From NCBI GenBank assembly GCA_947382645.1, contig CANDAE010000001.1, forward strand, positions 1 through 64,000: a stretch of 64,000 nucleotides of DNA, read 5' to 3'. Shown here piece after piece: positions 17,400 through 26,562 of this stretch. Position 1 is the stretch's first letter. Each line of letters starts with the position of its first letter. The notes below the pieces were generated by a model that saw only the letters and a program-made list of their open reading frames with translations, was not told where the DNA came from and searched no databases. The stretch comes from Suilimivivens sp009774465 (GTDB lineage Bacteria; Bacillota; Clostridia; Lachnospirales; Lachnospiraceae). A program made the translations under genes and the position numbers.

Positions 17400-17482
17400 T
17401 ACCCCCCCGCCAGTCCGACAACCAGAATCAAGCTTAATATCATTGATAATAATTTCTTCAGTCTCCTGCGTTTATATCTCAT
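17399..17482 (-). pseudogene. Signal peptide of the surface protein, frameshifted at a G7 tract
   Basis: ATG at 17482 with GGAGGGAGAGAAA just upstream opens 27 codons of a textbook signal peptide (MRYKRRRLKKLLSM, then ILSLILVVGLAGG) and stops at TAA 17399-17401. The seven G (17402-17408) sit directly before the stop. One extra G would join it as A-G-G-V-M-P-I-R-A-M-A-E to the main frame, with a good AMA cleavage site. The sequence as given is therefore OFF, either by phase variation or by a one-base error. Confidence 0.8.
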
Positions 17483-17611
17483 TTTCTCTCCCTCCAAAAA
17501 TTCTTTCGTTATCAAAATATATCTTTCCATATTATAGCATTTTATTTTCCAAATAAAAACCTCTTTCTTTTTGTTTATTGTTTATAAAATAACACTTCAG
17601 CCCCTGTCGTA

Positions 17612-17639
17612 CGCCAAAAGGCGGCTTAAACAAGCCGCC
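17612..17639 (-). terminator. Terminator for the sugar ABC transporter operon
   Basis: GGCGGCTT (17620-17627) and AAGCCGCC (17632-17639) form an 8-bp GC stem with a 4-base loop. On the minus strand it is followed by TTTT. It lies 160 bases beyond the last permease gene. The rest of the 17483-17801 stretch holds only the ribosome site of the surface protein; the open frames there look random. Confidence 0.75.
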
Positions 17640-17801
17640 CAAACAAACTATTCTTTCATACATTATATATTTATATCCCTGCCCTTTTGGTTGCCATGTG
17701 GCGGAACAAAACAAGAATTCCGCCACTGCAACGGGAGTACAGGTATTGTCTAATTGGAATGCTCCAAATTAAACCTTAGTAAATTGGTTCTGTATGCTTT
17801 C

Positions 17802-18650
17802 TTAACCCTTCACTGCTCCGGCTACTACACCTTCAATGATGTATTTCTGGCAGGATAAGTAGAAGATAATAATCGGTATAATGGAAAGCACCAGCATTGC
17901 CATAAGTGCACCCATATCTTTATTTCCGTTTGAGCCAACCAGCATCTGTACTACAACAGGAATTGTCTTATACTTTGTGCTGATACCAATTACCAGATAA
18001 GGAAGCAGGAAGTCATTCCAAATCCACATTGCTTCCAGAATCGCTACGGTAATTGCTGTAGGCTTAAGAATGGGAAACACTACTTTAAAGTAGTTCTGCA
18101 GGGGAGTGCAGCCATCAATCATGGCCGCCTCTTCAATGTCAATAGGCACCGATTTGATAAACCCTGCAAACATGAATACTGCCTGACCGGCACCAAATCC
18201 TAGATAAAGCACACACATACCAACCGGATTTTTCAGATGGAATGTATCAGCCAGGGAGGACATGGTAAACATTACCATCTGGAAGGGCACGATCATGGAA
18301 AAAACAAACATATAGTAAAGCCCTTGAGTAAGCTTGCCTTTTACTCTTGTAATATAGTAGGCTGTCATGGATGTAAATAATATAATCAGCACTACTGATA
18401 AAATCGTAATAAAGAAGGACCAGCCGATTGCGGATAAAAGTCCTGTCTTAATCAGACCGTTTACATAGTTTGTAATGCCTGAAAATGTTTCTGACGTAGG
18501 CAGGGAAAAAGGATCTTTACTGATAAAGAATTTTCCCTTAAAGGAGTTATTTAAAATGAAAAACAACGGATATAATACAGCAATTGCAACTACAACAAGT
18601 ATTGCGGCAATAATGCCATTCGTGGTTTTTGTCTGCTTATTTTGTATCAT
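17802..18650 (-). CDS. Carbohydrate ABC transporter permease (MalG-type)
   Basis: 282 residues, six membrane segments. The conserved inner-membrane EAA loop reads EEAAMIDGCTPLQNYFKVVFPILKPT near residues 180-206, as in MalG-type permeases of the CUT1 family, and the C-terminus ends in the usual EGVVAGAVKG. It pairs with the MalF-type permease just upstream (start and stop codons touch) and depends on a binding protein and an ATPase. No ATPase gene is present here; CUT1 systems in Firmicutes often share an MsmK-type ATPase encoded elsewhere. Confidence 0.93.
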   Translation of the reverse strand: MIQNKQTKTTNGIIAAILVVVAIAVLYPLFFILNNSFKGKFFISKDPFSLPTSETFSGITNYVNGLIKTGLLSAIGWSFFITILSVVLIILFTSMTAYYITRVKGKLTQGLYYMFVFSMIVPFQMVMFTMSSLADTFHLKNPVGMCVLYLGFGAGQAVFMFAGFIKSVPIDIEEAAMIDGCTPLQNYFKVVFPILKPTAITVAILEAMWIWNDFLLPYLVIGISTKYKTIPVVVQMLVGSNGNKDMGALMAMLVLSIIPIIIFYLSCQKYIIEGVVAGAVKG

Positions 18651-19495
18651 TATTGCTCCACCTCCCTACTTCTGGTTGCAGTAAGCTGAATGAGTGCAAC
18701 GGCTGCAACAATAATAAAGAATACAACAGCTTTCGCCTGACCAACTCCTTCGTATCCTGTCTTTCCGTAGAAAGTATCGTAAATATTCAGCGCAAGCATC
18801 TGAGTTTTATTCATAGGCGCACCATTTGTCAGGGCCTTGTTCTGATCGAACAGTTTAAAGCTGTTTGACAGAGTAAGGAACATGCAAATTGTAATGGAAG
18901 ACATTACCATTGGAAGTTTCACCTTAATCAGTGTCTGCCATGAAGTAGCCCCGTCAATCTTGGCTGCTTCTATTAATTCAGTAGGCACATTCTGAAGTCC
19001 TGCTATGTAAATAATCATCATGTACCCCATCATTTGCCAATTCATTAAGATAACCAATCCCCAAAAACCATATTTGGCATTGGAAACGATAGTTGTTTCA
19101 AACTGATACAAAATCGCATTGATCATCTGCTGCCATGTATAACCAAGAACGATACCGCCGATTAAGTTCGGCATAAAAAATACTGTTCTGAAAATATTGG
19201 TTCCTTTAATCTTTCTGGTTAAGGCCAGAGCCAGCGTAAACGCCAGCAGATTAATGGAAATAACTGCAATAATCGTAAATCCTACTGTAAAAAGCAAGGC
19301 ACTGGTAAATCCCTGATTCTCCGCAAATGCCAGCTTATAATTTTCAAGTCCTACCCATTTTGCATTTTTTACTGTTGAGAAATTACAAAATGAGAGGTAT
19401 AGCCCCTGTGCAAAGGGGATAATAAATGCAAACGCAAATGCAATAATAGTTGGAACTGTAAAAATAACAAAATATCTTTTTAATGTTTTCTCCAT
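18650..19495 (-). CDS. Carbohydrate ABC transporter permease (MalF-type)
   Basis: 281 residues with six membrane segments. The EAA loop reads IEAAKIDGATSWQTLIKVKLPMVMSS near 175-200. It belongs to the CUT1 sugar uptake family as the first of two permeases. The ATG has a GAGGGAG site. The gene is 135 bases behind the broken binding-protein gene and abuts the second permease, so the three form one operon. Sugar specificity is not visible. Confidence 0.93.
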   Translation of the reverse strand: MEKTLKRYFVIFTVPTIIAFAFAFIIPFAQGLYLSFCNFSTVKNAKWVGLENYKLAFAENQGFTSALLFTVGFTIIAVISINLLAFTLALALTRKIKGTNIFRTVFFMPNLIGGIVLGYTWQQMINAILYQFETTIVSNAKYGFWGLVILMNWQMMGYMMIIYIAGLQNVPTELIEAAKIDGATSWQTLIKVKLPMVMSSITICMFLTLSNSFKLFDQNKALTNGAPMNKTQMLALNIYDTFYGKTGYEGVGQAKAVVFFIIVAAVALIQLTATRSREVEQ

Positions 19496-19630
19496 ACCTG
19501 CAACTCCCTCTTAAAGCAACGAATGCCAGATTTCACCGGACATCCTTTAGTTACAAAGGGTGCTCCAATAAAAGCAATTATTCATTTATCGGAACACCCT
19601 TCTTTTAACAATCTTTAAAATTTAATTAAA

Positions 19631-21050
19631 TTATTGTGCTGTTGCTGCCTTTTCTTCAGCCCATCTTGTAACTACAGTGTCAGCAACATCTTCCCATGTC
19701 ATATTGCCATTGCAGTACTCAAGCAGTGCTGCACCAAAGTCATCCTTGAAATCCTGGCTGGGGAAGATTGTGAAGTTCCAGCTTACTGCTGTCTTTCCAC
19801 CTTCCATGTATGCATACATTTCCTTAGCAAGAGGATCCTGAGGCTTCTCGTCATCACCAAATGTTGAGAAAGGAGCTGCATTTCCTAATGCATTAACCAT
19901 GTAATCCTTACCTGCATCAGAGGAAATCATCCAGTTTACAAAGTCAAGAGTAGCTTTCTGATTTGCTTCAGATGTCTGGCTGTTTACACACCAGAAGTTT
20001 TCTGTACCTGTACATAATCCCTGGTTTGCTTCACCGGGGGCACCAACGTAAATAGGCATAAACTTAACATTTTCTTCTGCTACAACGTTTCCTTCAACAC
20101 CTGAGATCTGTCCCCATCCCCAGTTACCATTCTGAACCATTGCACACTGTCCAAGTGCAAACTCAGCCATAGAATCGGTTACAGACTTGCTTCCCAATAA
20201 AGTAGGAGCGCATGTGGAGTTGTTAATATACAGATCAAAAATGTTCTTGAAGTTTTCACCATATGTGAACTCAAGTTCAGCAGTATCGCTTACACCCTTG
20301 TCCTTAAGTTCATAGTATACAGGGATGTTTGCAAGATGTGTCTGCCATCTCCAGTCTTCACCGGGAAGTAAAGAAGTGGAGGCAAATACACCGTCAATAC
20401 CAAGGTCATCTTTCTTAGCCTGCATATCTTCAACAACTGCCTTTAATGTATCAAAGCTGTTGATTTCGTCTACGCTCTTTGCTACTGCACCATCCATTGC
20501 AAAATATGCCTGCATGATTGCATCATTGTAAATAATACCATAAGCTTCAACTGTGTAGGGAATACCATATACCCCCCCCGTCTGCTGTAATAGCCAGGCT
20601 CTTGTCGGATAAGTTGTTATAAAGATCTGTGTTTGATAAATCCATGCAGTAATCTTTCCATGAATTGTAACCAACAGGTCCGTTAATCTGGAATAATGTA
20701 GGTGCGTCAGAACCTGCAATTTCAGATTTAAGTACTTCTTCATAAGTTCCACTTGCTGCTGTAACAACCTTTACAGGTACGCCTGTCTCTTCTGTATAAG
20801 CTGCTGCAATCTCCTGCCACTGTGCATCAACTTCAGGTTTGAAGTTAAGATAGTATACAGAACCACCTTCTGCGCTGGCTTCTGTGGTTTCAGTTGTCTC
20901 TGTCTGAGTTTCAGTTTCTGTCTCAGCTTCTGTAGCTGTCTGGTTTTTAGTTTCTGCAGCAGGTGCTTCAGCTTCTTTGCTTCCACAGCCAAACAACATG
21001 CTGGAAACCATTGTTGCACAAAGTAAAGCGCTAATTACTTTCTTTTTCAT
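19631..21050 (-). pseudogene. Extracellular sugar-binding lipoprotein, frameshifted at a G8 tract
   Basis: Solute-binding protein of the CUT1 sugar transporter, about 470 residues when joined. The N-terminal part (ATG 21050, AGGAGAGGAAAGG site) has a lipoprotein signal (SMLFGCGSKEAE) and a Thr/Glu linker, then YYLNFKPEVDAQWQEIAAAYTEETG. It runs out of frame at eight G (20572-20579). The second part continues in the other frame from VYGIPYTVEAYGIIYNDA to the stop at 19631, with typical SBP segments such as NGNWGWGQI and FVNWMISSDAGKDYMV. Seven G would restore D-G-G-V-Y-G-I-P-Y. All other parts look intact, so this is either a recent slip, a switchable tract or a sequence error. Without it the transporter would not work. 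Confidence 0.85.
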
Positions 21051-21119
21051 AATACCTTTCCTCTCCTTTTTTTGGTTAATATGATTGTTTGAAAACATCC
21101 AACATCAATAACAATTCCA

Positions 21120-21172
21120 GTAACGTTTCCGTTACCGTTATCGGTATCGTTGTCGGTAACGTTTCCGATTAC
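21120..21172. promoter_or_regulatory. Cluster of LacI-type operator half-sites upstream of the sugar ABC operon
   Basis: Just upstream of the binding-protein gene, GTAACGTTTCCG occurs twice (21120-21131 and 21156-21167), 36 bases apart. The first copy continues into GTAACGTTTCCGTTAC, with 6-bp arms GTAACG/CGTTAC. Between them lie related CGTTAC, ATCGGTATCG and CGGTAAC elements. CG-centred palindromes of this kind are typical of LacI-family sugar repressors. No LacI gene is in the window. Confidence 0.55.
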
Positions 21173-21281
21173 AATAATAATGTAACACCTACTGCTAAAT
21201 AATGCAATAGGTGTTATTCACTTTCAGCATTTTCGCAAATTTTCGTCGCTTTCTTTTGTACAATTTGTACATAAAATCTGC

Positions 21282-22169
21282 TTATTCTGTTCTCTCATTT
21301 CCCCAAAAGAACAGTGCCACTGTTCCCGGGCCGGTATGACTTCCGATGGTGGTTCCCACATAGTAGATTTCCACCCTGCCATTTAACTTTGGAAAACGTG
21401 CTTCCACCAGATCTGCTACTGCTTTTGCATCCTCATAGCAATGGGAATGACTGATAAAGCATTTGCCTGAATAGTCCAGGCCATCCTGCGCATACTCTTC
21501 CATTTTATTTACAATTGCCTGTATCACTTTCTTCTTTGTTCTGATTTTAAACCTTGGTATCAGCCTTCCCAGATTATCCATATTAAGAAGCGGACACAGC
21601 TCCAGGACTGAGCCAACAAATCCGGCAGTTTTTGAAATACGCCCGCCTTTTACATAAAAGCTTAAGTCCGTGGAAAAAAACCAGTGATGCAGCTTTAATT
21701 TATTCTCCTGCGCCCATTTATATGCTTCCTCTATACCGATTCCTTCATCCCTTAAATCCGCCAGCTTATCCATTAAGAGACCATAGCCCGAGGATGCACC
21801 AAGAGAATCCACAATATAAATCTTTCTGTCAGGATACTTCTCCTCCAATTCTGCTTTTGCAATATTGGCCGAATTAATCACTCCGGAGATTCCCGAAGAT
21901 AACGTTACATGGAGAATATCCTTTCCTTCTTCCAAAAAGGGAGTAAAATACGCTACAAACTCTTCCCCATTAATCTGTGAAGTCCTGGTCTCGGCACCAT
22001 TTGCCATTGCCTCATAAAAATCGGGAAACGCAATGGATTTTCCAAGATTATCCTCATATTCCTTTCCATCCAGCTCAAAATGAAAGCACACATAATGAAT
22101 CTCTCTCTTATCAAAATGCTCCTGGGTTAAATCTGCTGTGGAACAGCAGCTTAAAATATAATCACTCAT
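21282..22169 (-). CDS. DegV family fatty acid-binding protein
   Basis: 295 residues from the ATG at 22169 (AAAGGA upstream; the longer frame to 22220 runs deep into carB). DegV proteins bind a fatty acid and hand it to the FakA kinase. Visible family marks are MSDYILSCCSTADLT at the start, TSQINGEEF near 80, VTLSSGISGVINSA near 103, VDSLGASSGYGLL near 135, and GRISKTAGFVGSVL near 178. It overlaps the carB stop by 8 bases, so it is cotranscribed with carAB. The functional reason for that link is unknown. Confidence 0.9.
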   Translation of the reverse strand: MSDYILSCCSTADLTQEHFDKREIHYVCFHFELDGKEYEDNLGKSIAFPDFYEAMANGAETRTSQINGEEFVAYFTPFLEEGKDILHVTLSSGISGVINSANIAKAELEEKYPDRKIYIVDSLGASSGYGLLMDKLADLRDEGIGIEEAYKWAQENKLKLHHWFFSTDLSFYVKGGRISKTAGFVGSVLELCPLLNMDNLGRLIPRFKIRTKKKVIQAIVNKMEEYAQDGLDYSGKCFISHSHCYEDAKAVADLVEARFPKLNGRVEIYYVGTTIGSHTGPGTVALFFWGNERTE

Positions 22170-25100
22170 TCTTTCTATCCTTTCCTGTGCCACGAGGGTT
22201 ATTGATCTGTGCCACATCAATCAGGGTAAACTGGTCATTTGCATTTTCCAGACTAGTTACCAGCGCTTTTGCCGTATCCATTGCGGTAATGCAGTTAACA
22301 CCGGTTTCAATGGCAGTCCTTCTGATCAGAAATCCGTCTCTTGATTTATCTCTTCCCTGAGTGGGAGTATCAATAACCAGATCAATTCTGTGCCCTAAAA
22401 TCAAGTCCATAACGGTAGGCGACTCCTGAGAAATCTTGTTGACTTTACGCGCCCTGACGCCTGCTTCATTTAACGCCGCCGCTGTACTTCTGGTGGCATA
22501 AATAGTATAGCCAAGTTTTTCAAATCTGCGTCCGATCTCCACTGCTTCCCCTTTATCCGCATCCTTTACGGTAATAATCATCTGTTTATGCTTCGGCAGA
22601 TCAACGCCTGCCCCCAGAAATGCCTTGTAAAGCGCCTCATTAAAGGTCTTTGCAATTCCCAGACATTCCCCTGTAGACTTCATTTCAGGCCCTAAACTGA
22701 TTTCAGCTCCTCTGATTTTTTCAAAGGAAAATACCGGCATCTTAATGGCAAAATAGTCCGCCTCAGGAGCAAGTCCCGGCGCATAACCAAGCTCTTTGAT
22801 GGTTTTTCCGATAATTACTTCCGTGGCCAGATCCACAATGGGAATTCCTGTCACCTTGCTGATATAGGGCACTGTACGGGAGGAACGGGGGTTTACCTCT
22901 ATCACATATACCTCTTCGCCAATGGCGATAAACTGAATATTAATCAGTCCCTTGACATGCAGCGCTCTTGCAAGCCTTTTTGTATATTCTGTAATTTTTT
23001 CCTTTACCGTGTCTGAAATGGTAGGCGCCGGATAAACGGAAATGCTGTCTCCGGAATGAACGCCGGTTCGTTCAATATGCTCCATAATCCCCGGTATTAA
23101 AATATCGCTGCCGTCACAGACTGCGTCAACCTCAATTTCTTTTCCCTGCAGATATTTGTCCACAAGGATGGGATGGTCCTGGGCAATCCGGTTGATAATA
23201 TTCATGAATTCTTCTATTTCTTCATCCGAAATAGCTATCTGCATTCCCTGTCCGCCAAGCACATAAGAAGGCCGGACCAGAACCGGGTATCCTAAACGGT
23301 TTGCCACCTCCTTAGCCTCATTTGCAGTATAAACAGTGCCTCCTGCGGCCCTTGGGATTTGGGTTTCTTCCAGTATTTTATCAAACAGCTCACGGTCTTC
23401 CGCCGCATCCACATCCTCCGCCTTTGTACCAAGGATTGGCACACCCATCTTCATCAGGCTTTCCGTCAGCTTAATGGCTGTCTGCCCTCCAAACTGCACC
23501 ACAGCTCCGTCCGGCTTTTCCAGATTTACAATACTTTCCACATCCTCCGAAGTCAGCGGCTCAAAATACAATTTATCTGCAATGTCAAAGTCCGTGCTTA
23601 CCGTTTCCGGATTATTGTTGATAATAATGGTTTCATAGCCCGCTTTTGAAAAAGCCCATGTAGCATGGACAGAACAGTAATCAAATTCAATTCCCTGCCC
23701 GATTCTGATAGGGCCGGAGCCAAGTACCAGCACCTTTTTGGGGGGATTGGTTTCCACCGCTTCGTTTTCGCTGCCATATACGGAATAATAATAAGGCGTG
23801 CTGGCCTCAAACTCTGCGGCACAGGTATCCACCATCTTGTAAGCGGCTACAATTCCGTTCTCATAGCGCAGCTTTTTAACTTCTTCTTCCGGGATACCGG
23901 TCAGCCTGCTTATCACATTATCCGGAAATGCAATCCGTTTTGCTTCCTTTAAAAGGGGTATGGTAAGGGGGCCTTTTTTAAGGGCCTGTTCCATCTCCAC
24001 CAAAATGGCAATTTTATCAATAAACCAGTGATCAATCCTGGTGATTTCATGTATGGAATCGTAATCAATCCCCTTACGTATCGCTTCCGCAATCACATAA
24101 ATACGCTGATCATCCACCACCTTTAGTCTTTCCATTAACTCCTCTGCGGAAAGTTCAGAAAAATCATAACCAAGCAGGCAGTCCACATGCTGCTCCAAAG
24201 ACCGGATAGCCTTCATCAGGGCGCCCTCAAAGTTATCGCAGATGCTCATCACCTCTCCGGTGGCCTTCATCTGGGTGGTAAGGGTTCTTTTGGCAGTAAT
24301 AAACTTATCGAAGGGAAGCCTTGGGAGCTTCACAACACAGTAATCCAGAGTGGGCTCAAAGCTGGCATAGGTCTTGCCTGTAATGGCGTTTTTAATTTCA
24401 TCCAGGGTATAGCCCAGCGCAATCTTTGCCGCCACCTTTGCAATTGGGTAGCCGGTAGCCTTACTTGCCAGTGCGGAAGATCTGCTTACTCTGGGATTCA
24501 CCTCAATTACACAGTATTCAAAGCTGGCAGGATTAAGAGCAAACTGCACATTACATCCGCCGGTGATTTGCAGCTCATTGATAATATTAAGAGCTGCTGA
24601 TCTTAACATCTGATATTCTTTGTCTCCAAGCGTCTGGGAAGGAGCAACCACAATGCTATCCCCGGTATGCACACCCACCGGATCAATATTTTCCATATTA
24701 CAAACGGTGATGCAGTTGCCTGCACTGTCCCGCATTACTTCGTACTCAATTTCCTTCCAGCCTGCAATGCAGCGTTCCACCAAAACCTGCCCCACTCTGG
24801 AAAGTCTAAGACCGTTTTCCAGAATACTTTCAAGCTCTTCCTGATTGTGGGCAATTCCGCCGCCGGAGCCTCCTAAGGTATATGCAGGGCGAAGCACCAC
24901 TGGATAACCTATGGTATTGGTAAACGCCACCCCATCCTTTACCGTTTCCACCACTGTGGAAGCAGCGCATGGCTCTCCGATTTTTTCCATAGTATCTTTA
25001 AATTCCTGCCTGTCCTCCGCCTTTTTAATAGTAGCTGCAGTGGTTCCCAAAAGAGTTACATGATGAGAAGCCAGGAAACCGGATTCCTCAAGCTCCATGC

Positions 25101-25395
25101 CAAGGTTTAAGCCTGCCTGTCCGCCCAGGGTAGGCAGAATGCTGTCAGGCTTTTCCTTTTCAATGATCTGCTCTAAAACCTTTGCTGTTAAAGGCTCAAT
25201 ATATACTTTATCCGCAATATTTTTATCTGTCATAATGGTGGCAGGATTGGAATTTACTAAAATTACCTCCACGCCCTCTTCCTTTAAAGAGCGGCATGCC
25301 TGTGTCCCTGCATAGTCAAATTCCGCTGCCTGTCCAATTACGATAGGACCGGAACCAATCACCATGACTCTTTTTACATTTGGATTCCTAGGCAT
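22162..25395 (-). CDS. carB: Carbamoyl-phosphate synthase large subunit
   Basis: 1077 residues, full length. Two homologous ATP-grasp halves are present, starting MPRNPNVKRVMVIGSGPIVIGQAAEFDYAG (first half) and KKVLVLGSGPIRIGQGIEFDYC (second half, about residue 554), followed by the C-terminal MGS-like allosteric domain (about 940-1070). It makes carbamoyl phosphate from bicarbonate, ammonia delivered by CarA, and two ATP, feeding pyrimidine and arginine synthesis. It overlaps carA by 8 bases and degV by 8 bases. Confidence 0.98.
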   Translation of the reverse strand: MPRNPNVKRVMVIGSGPIVIGQAAEFDYAGTQACRSLKEEGVEVILVNSNPATIMTDKNIADKVYIEPLTAKVLEQIIEKEKPDSILPTLGGQAGLNLGMELEESGFLASHHVTLLGTTAATIKKAEDRQEFKDTMEKIGEPCAASTVVETVKDGVAFTNTIGYPVVLRPAYTLGGSGGGIAHNQEELESILENGLRLSRVGQVLVERCIAGWKEIEYEVMRDSAGNCITVCNMENIDPVGVHTGDSIVVAPSQTLGDKEYQMLRSAALNIINELQITGGCNVQFALNPASFEYCVIEVNPRVSRSSALASKATGYPIAKVAAKIALGYTLDEIKNAITGKTYASFEPTLDYCVVKLPRLPFDKFITAKRTLTTQMKATGEVMSICDNFEGALMKAIRSLEQHVDCLLGYDFSELSAEELMERLKVVDDQRIYVIAEAIRKGIDYDSIHEITRIDHWFIDKIAILVEMEQALKKGPLTIPLLKEAKRIAFPDNVISRLTGIPEEEVKKLRYENGIVAAYKMVDTCAAEFEASTPYYYSVYGSENEAVETNPPKKVLVLGSGPIRIGQGIEFDYCSVHATWAFSKAGYETIIINNNPETVSTDFDIADKLYFEPLTSEDVESIVNLEKPDGAVVQFGGQTAIKLTESLMKMGVPILGTKAEDVDAAEDRELFDKILEETQIPRAAGGTVYTANEAKEVANRLGYPVLVRPSYVLGGQGMQIAISDEEIEEFMNIINRIAQDHPILVDKYLQGKEIEVDAVCDGSDILIPGIMEHIERTGVHSGDSISVYPAPTISDTVKEKITEYTKRLARALHVKGLINIQFIAIGEEVYVIEVNPRSSRTVPYISKVTGIPIVDLATEVIIGKTIKELGYAPGLAPEADYFAIKMPVFSFEKIRGAEISLGPEMKSTGECLGIAKTFNEALYKAFLGAGVDLPKHKQMIITVKDADKGEAVEIGRRFEKLGYTIYATRSTAAALNEAGVRARKVNKISQESPTVMDLILGHRIDLVIDTPTQGRDKSRDGFLIRRTAIETGVNCITAMDTAKALVTSLENANDQFTLIDVAQINNPRGTGKDRKNE

Positions 25396-26470
25396 TTTTC
25401 CTCACCTCCATCATCCTGATAAATCTGTCAAACAAATAACCGGAATCCTGGGGGCCGGGACATGCCTCCGGATGATACTGTACCGTAAATATATTTTTCC
25501 CGGTATAGGAAAGTCCCTCGTTAGTACCGTCATTTACATTAATAAATGCCGGAACTGCAATCTTCGGATCCAGCTTGTCCATATCCACCACATAGCCATG
25601 ATTCTGGGAAGAAATATAAACCCTTCCGGTTTCAAGATCCTTCACCGGATGATTGCCTCCCCGGTGTCCGTACTTCATTTTGTAAGTATCCGCACCGGTT
25701 GCCAGCGCCATAAGCTGGTGCCCTAAGCAGATGGCAAAAATGGGAATATCCGTGTCATACAGCTTCTTAATTTCCTCAATAATGCTGACGCATTCTTTGG
25801 GATCGCCGGGGCCATTGCTTAACATAATTCCGTCGGGCCCATCAGCAATTATCTCCTCCGCTTTGGTAAACGCAGGATATACTGTCACGTCGCATCCCCG
25901 CCGCACTAAGGACAATGCAATATTGTTTTTAGCACCAAGGTCAAGCAGCGCAACCTTTTTTCCAGATCCGCCCTTTATTTCATATTTGGAAGAACAGGTT
26001 GCTTTTTCCACCACATTTCCAGTGGTATATTTTTTTAATTCAGGAAGGATTTCATTAAGATCAAATTTTTCATTTGTAGTGATCATACCATTCATGGTAC
26101 CTTTTTCACGAAGAATTTTCGTCAGTGCGCGGGTGTCAATTCCTGCAATGCCAGGAATCCCCTGCTCTTTGAGAAATGTCTGAATTGTGATATCTTTTCG
26201 GAAATTGCTGGCTGTGCGGGAAAGCTCTCTTACGATAAATCCGTCCGGCCATGCCCGCTTCGATTCCGCATCCAACCTGCATATGCCATAGTTGCCAATA
26301 AGCGGATACGTCATACATACTGCCTGTCCTGCATAGGACGGATCGGTAAGTACCTCCAGATAGCCGCTCATGGAAGTATTAAATACAATTTCACTGATAA
26401 TTTCTTTATTGGCCCCGATATGCGCCCCGGTAAATACGGTGCCATCTTCCAGAATTAAAAATGCTTTCAT
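25388..26470 (-). CDS. carA: Carbamoyl-phosphate synthase small subunit (glutaminase)
   Basis: 360 residues from the ATG at 26470 (GGGAG upstream). The N-terminal CPSase domain starts MKAFLILEDGTVFTG and contains FNTSMSGYLEVLTDPSYAGQ. The C-terminal class I amidotransferase has the nucleophile in FAICLGHQ and the His-Glu pair in YHPEACPGP. It releases ammonia from glutamine for CarB. The in-frame ATG at 26506 lacks a ribosome site. It is the first gene after the promoter at 26515-26543. Confidence 0.97.
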   Translation of the reverse strand: MKAFLILEDGTVFTGAHIGANKEIISEIVFNTSMSGYLEVLTDPSYAGQAVCMTYPLIGNYGICRLDAESKRAWPDGFIVRELSRTASNFRKDITIQTFLKEQGIPGIAGIDTRALTKILREKGTMNGMITTNEKFDLNEILPELKKYTTGNVVEKATCSSKYEIKGGSGKKVALLDLGAKNNIALSLVRRGCDVTVYPAFTKAEEIIADGPDGIMLSNGPGDPKECVSIIEEIKKLYDTDIPIFAICLGHQLMALATGADTYKMKYGHRGGNHPVKDLETGRVYISSQNHGYVVDMDKLDPKIAVPAFINVNDGTNEGLSYTGKNIFTVQYHPEACPGPQDSGYLFDRFIRMMEVRKNA

Positions 26471-26514
26471 GTAGTCCCTGCTCCCTTTCTTATGTATTTT
26501 TTCCAAATCGTTTC

Positions 26515-26543
26515 ATTATAGCACAAGAAGGTTCTCTCTACAA
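26515..26543 (-). promoter_or_regulatory. carAB-degV promoter
   Basis: On the minus strand, TTGTAG (26538-26543), a 17-base spacer and TATAAT (26515-26520) form a good sigma-A promoter. It starts inside the 92-base gap behind the GT8 gene. It gives carAB its own transcription start apart from the glycan locus. No PyrR attenuator fits in the leader. Confidence 0.65.
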
Positions 26544-26562
26544 CCAAAAAATAGTACCACTT

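Noticed and set aside
17532..17726. 64-codon minus-strand frame across the terminator
   Set aside because: It contains the GC-rich terminator stem and has no ribosome site or family resemblance.
26471..26562. PyrR attenuator or T-box before carA
   Set aside because: Only about 35 bases lie between the promoter and the start codon; no anti-terminator pair fits.
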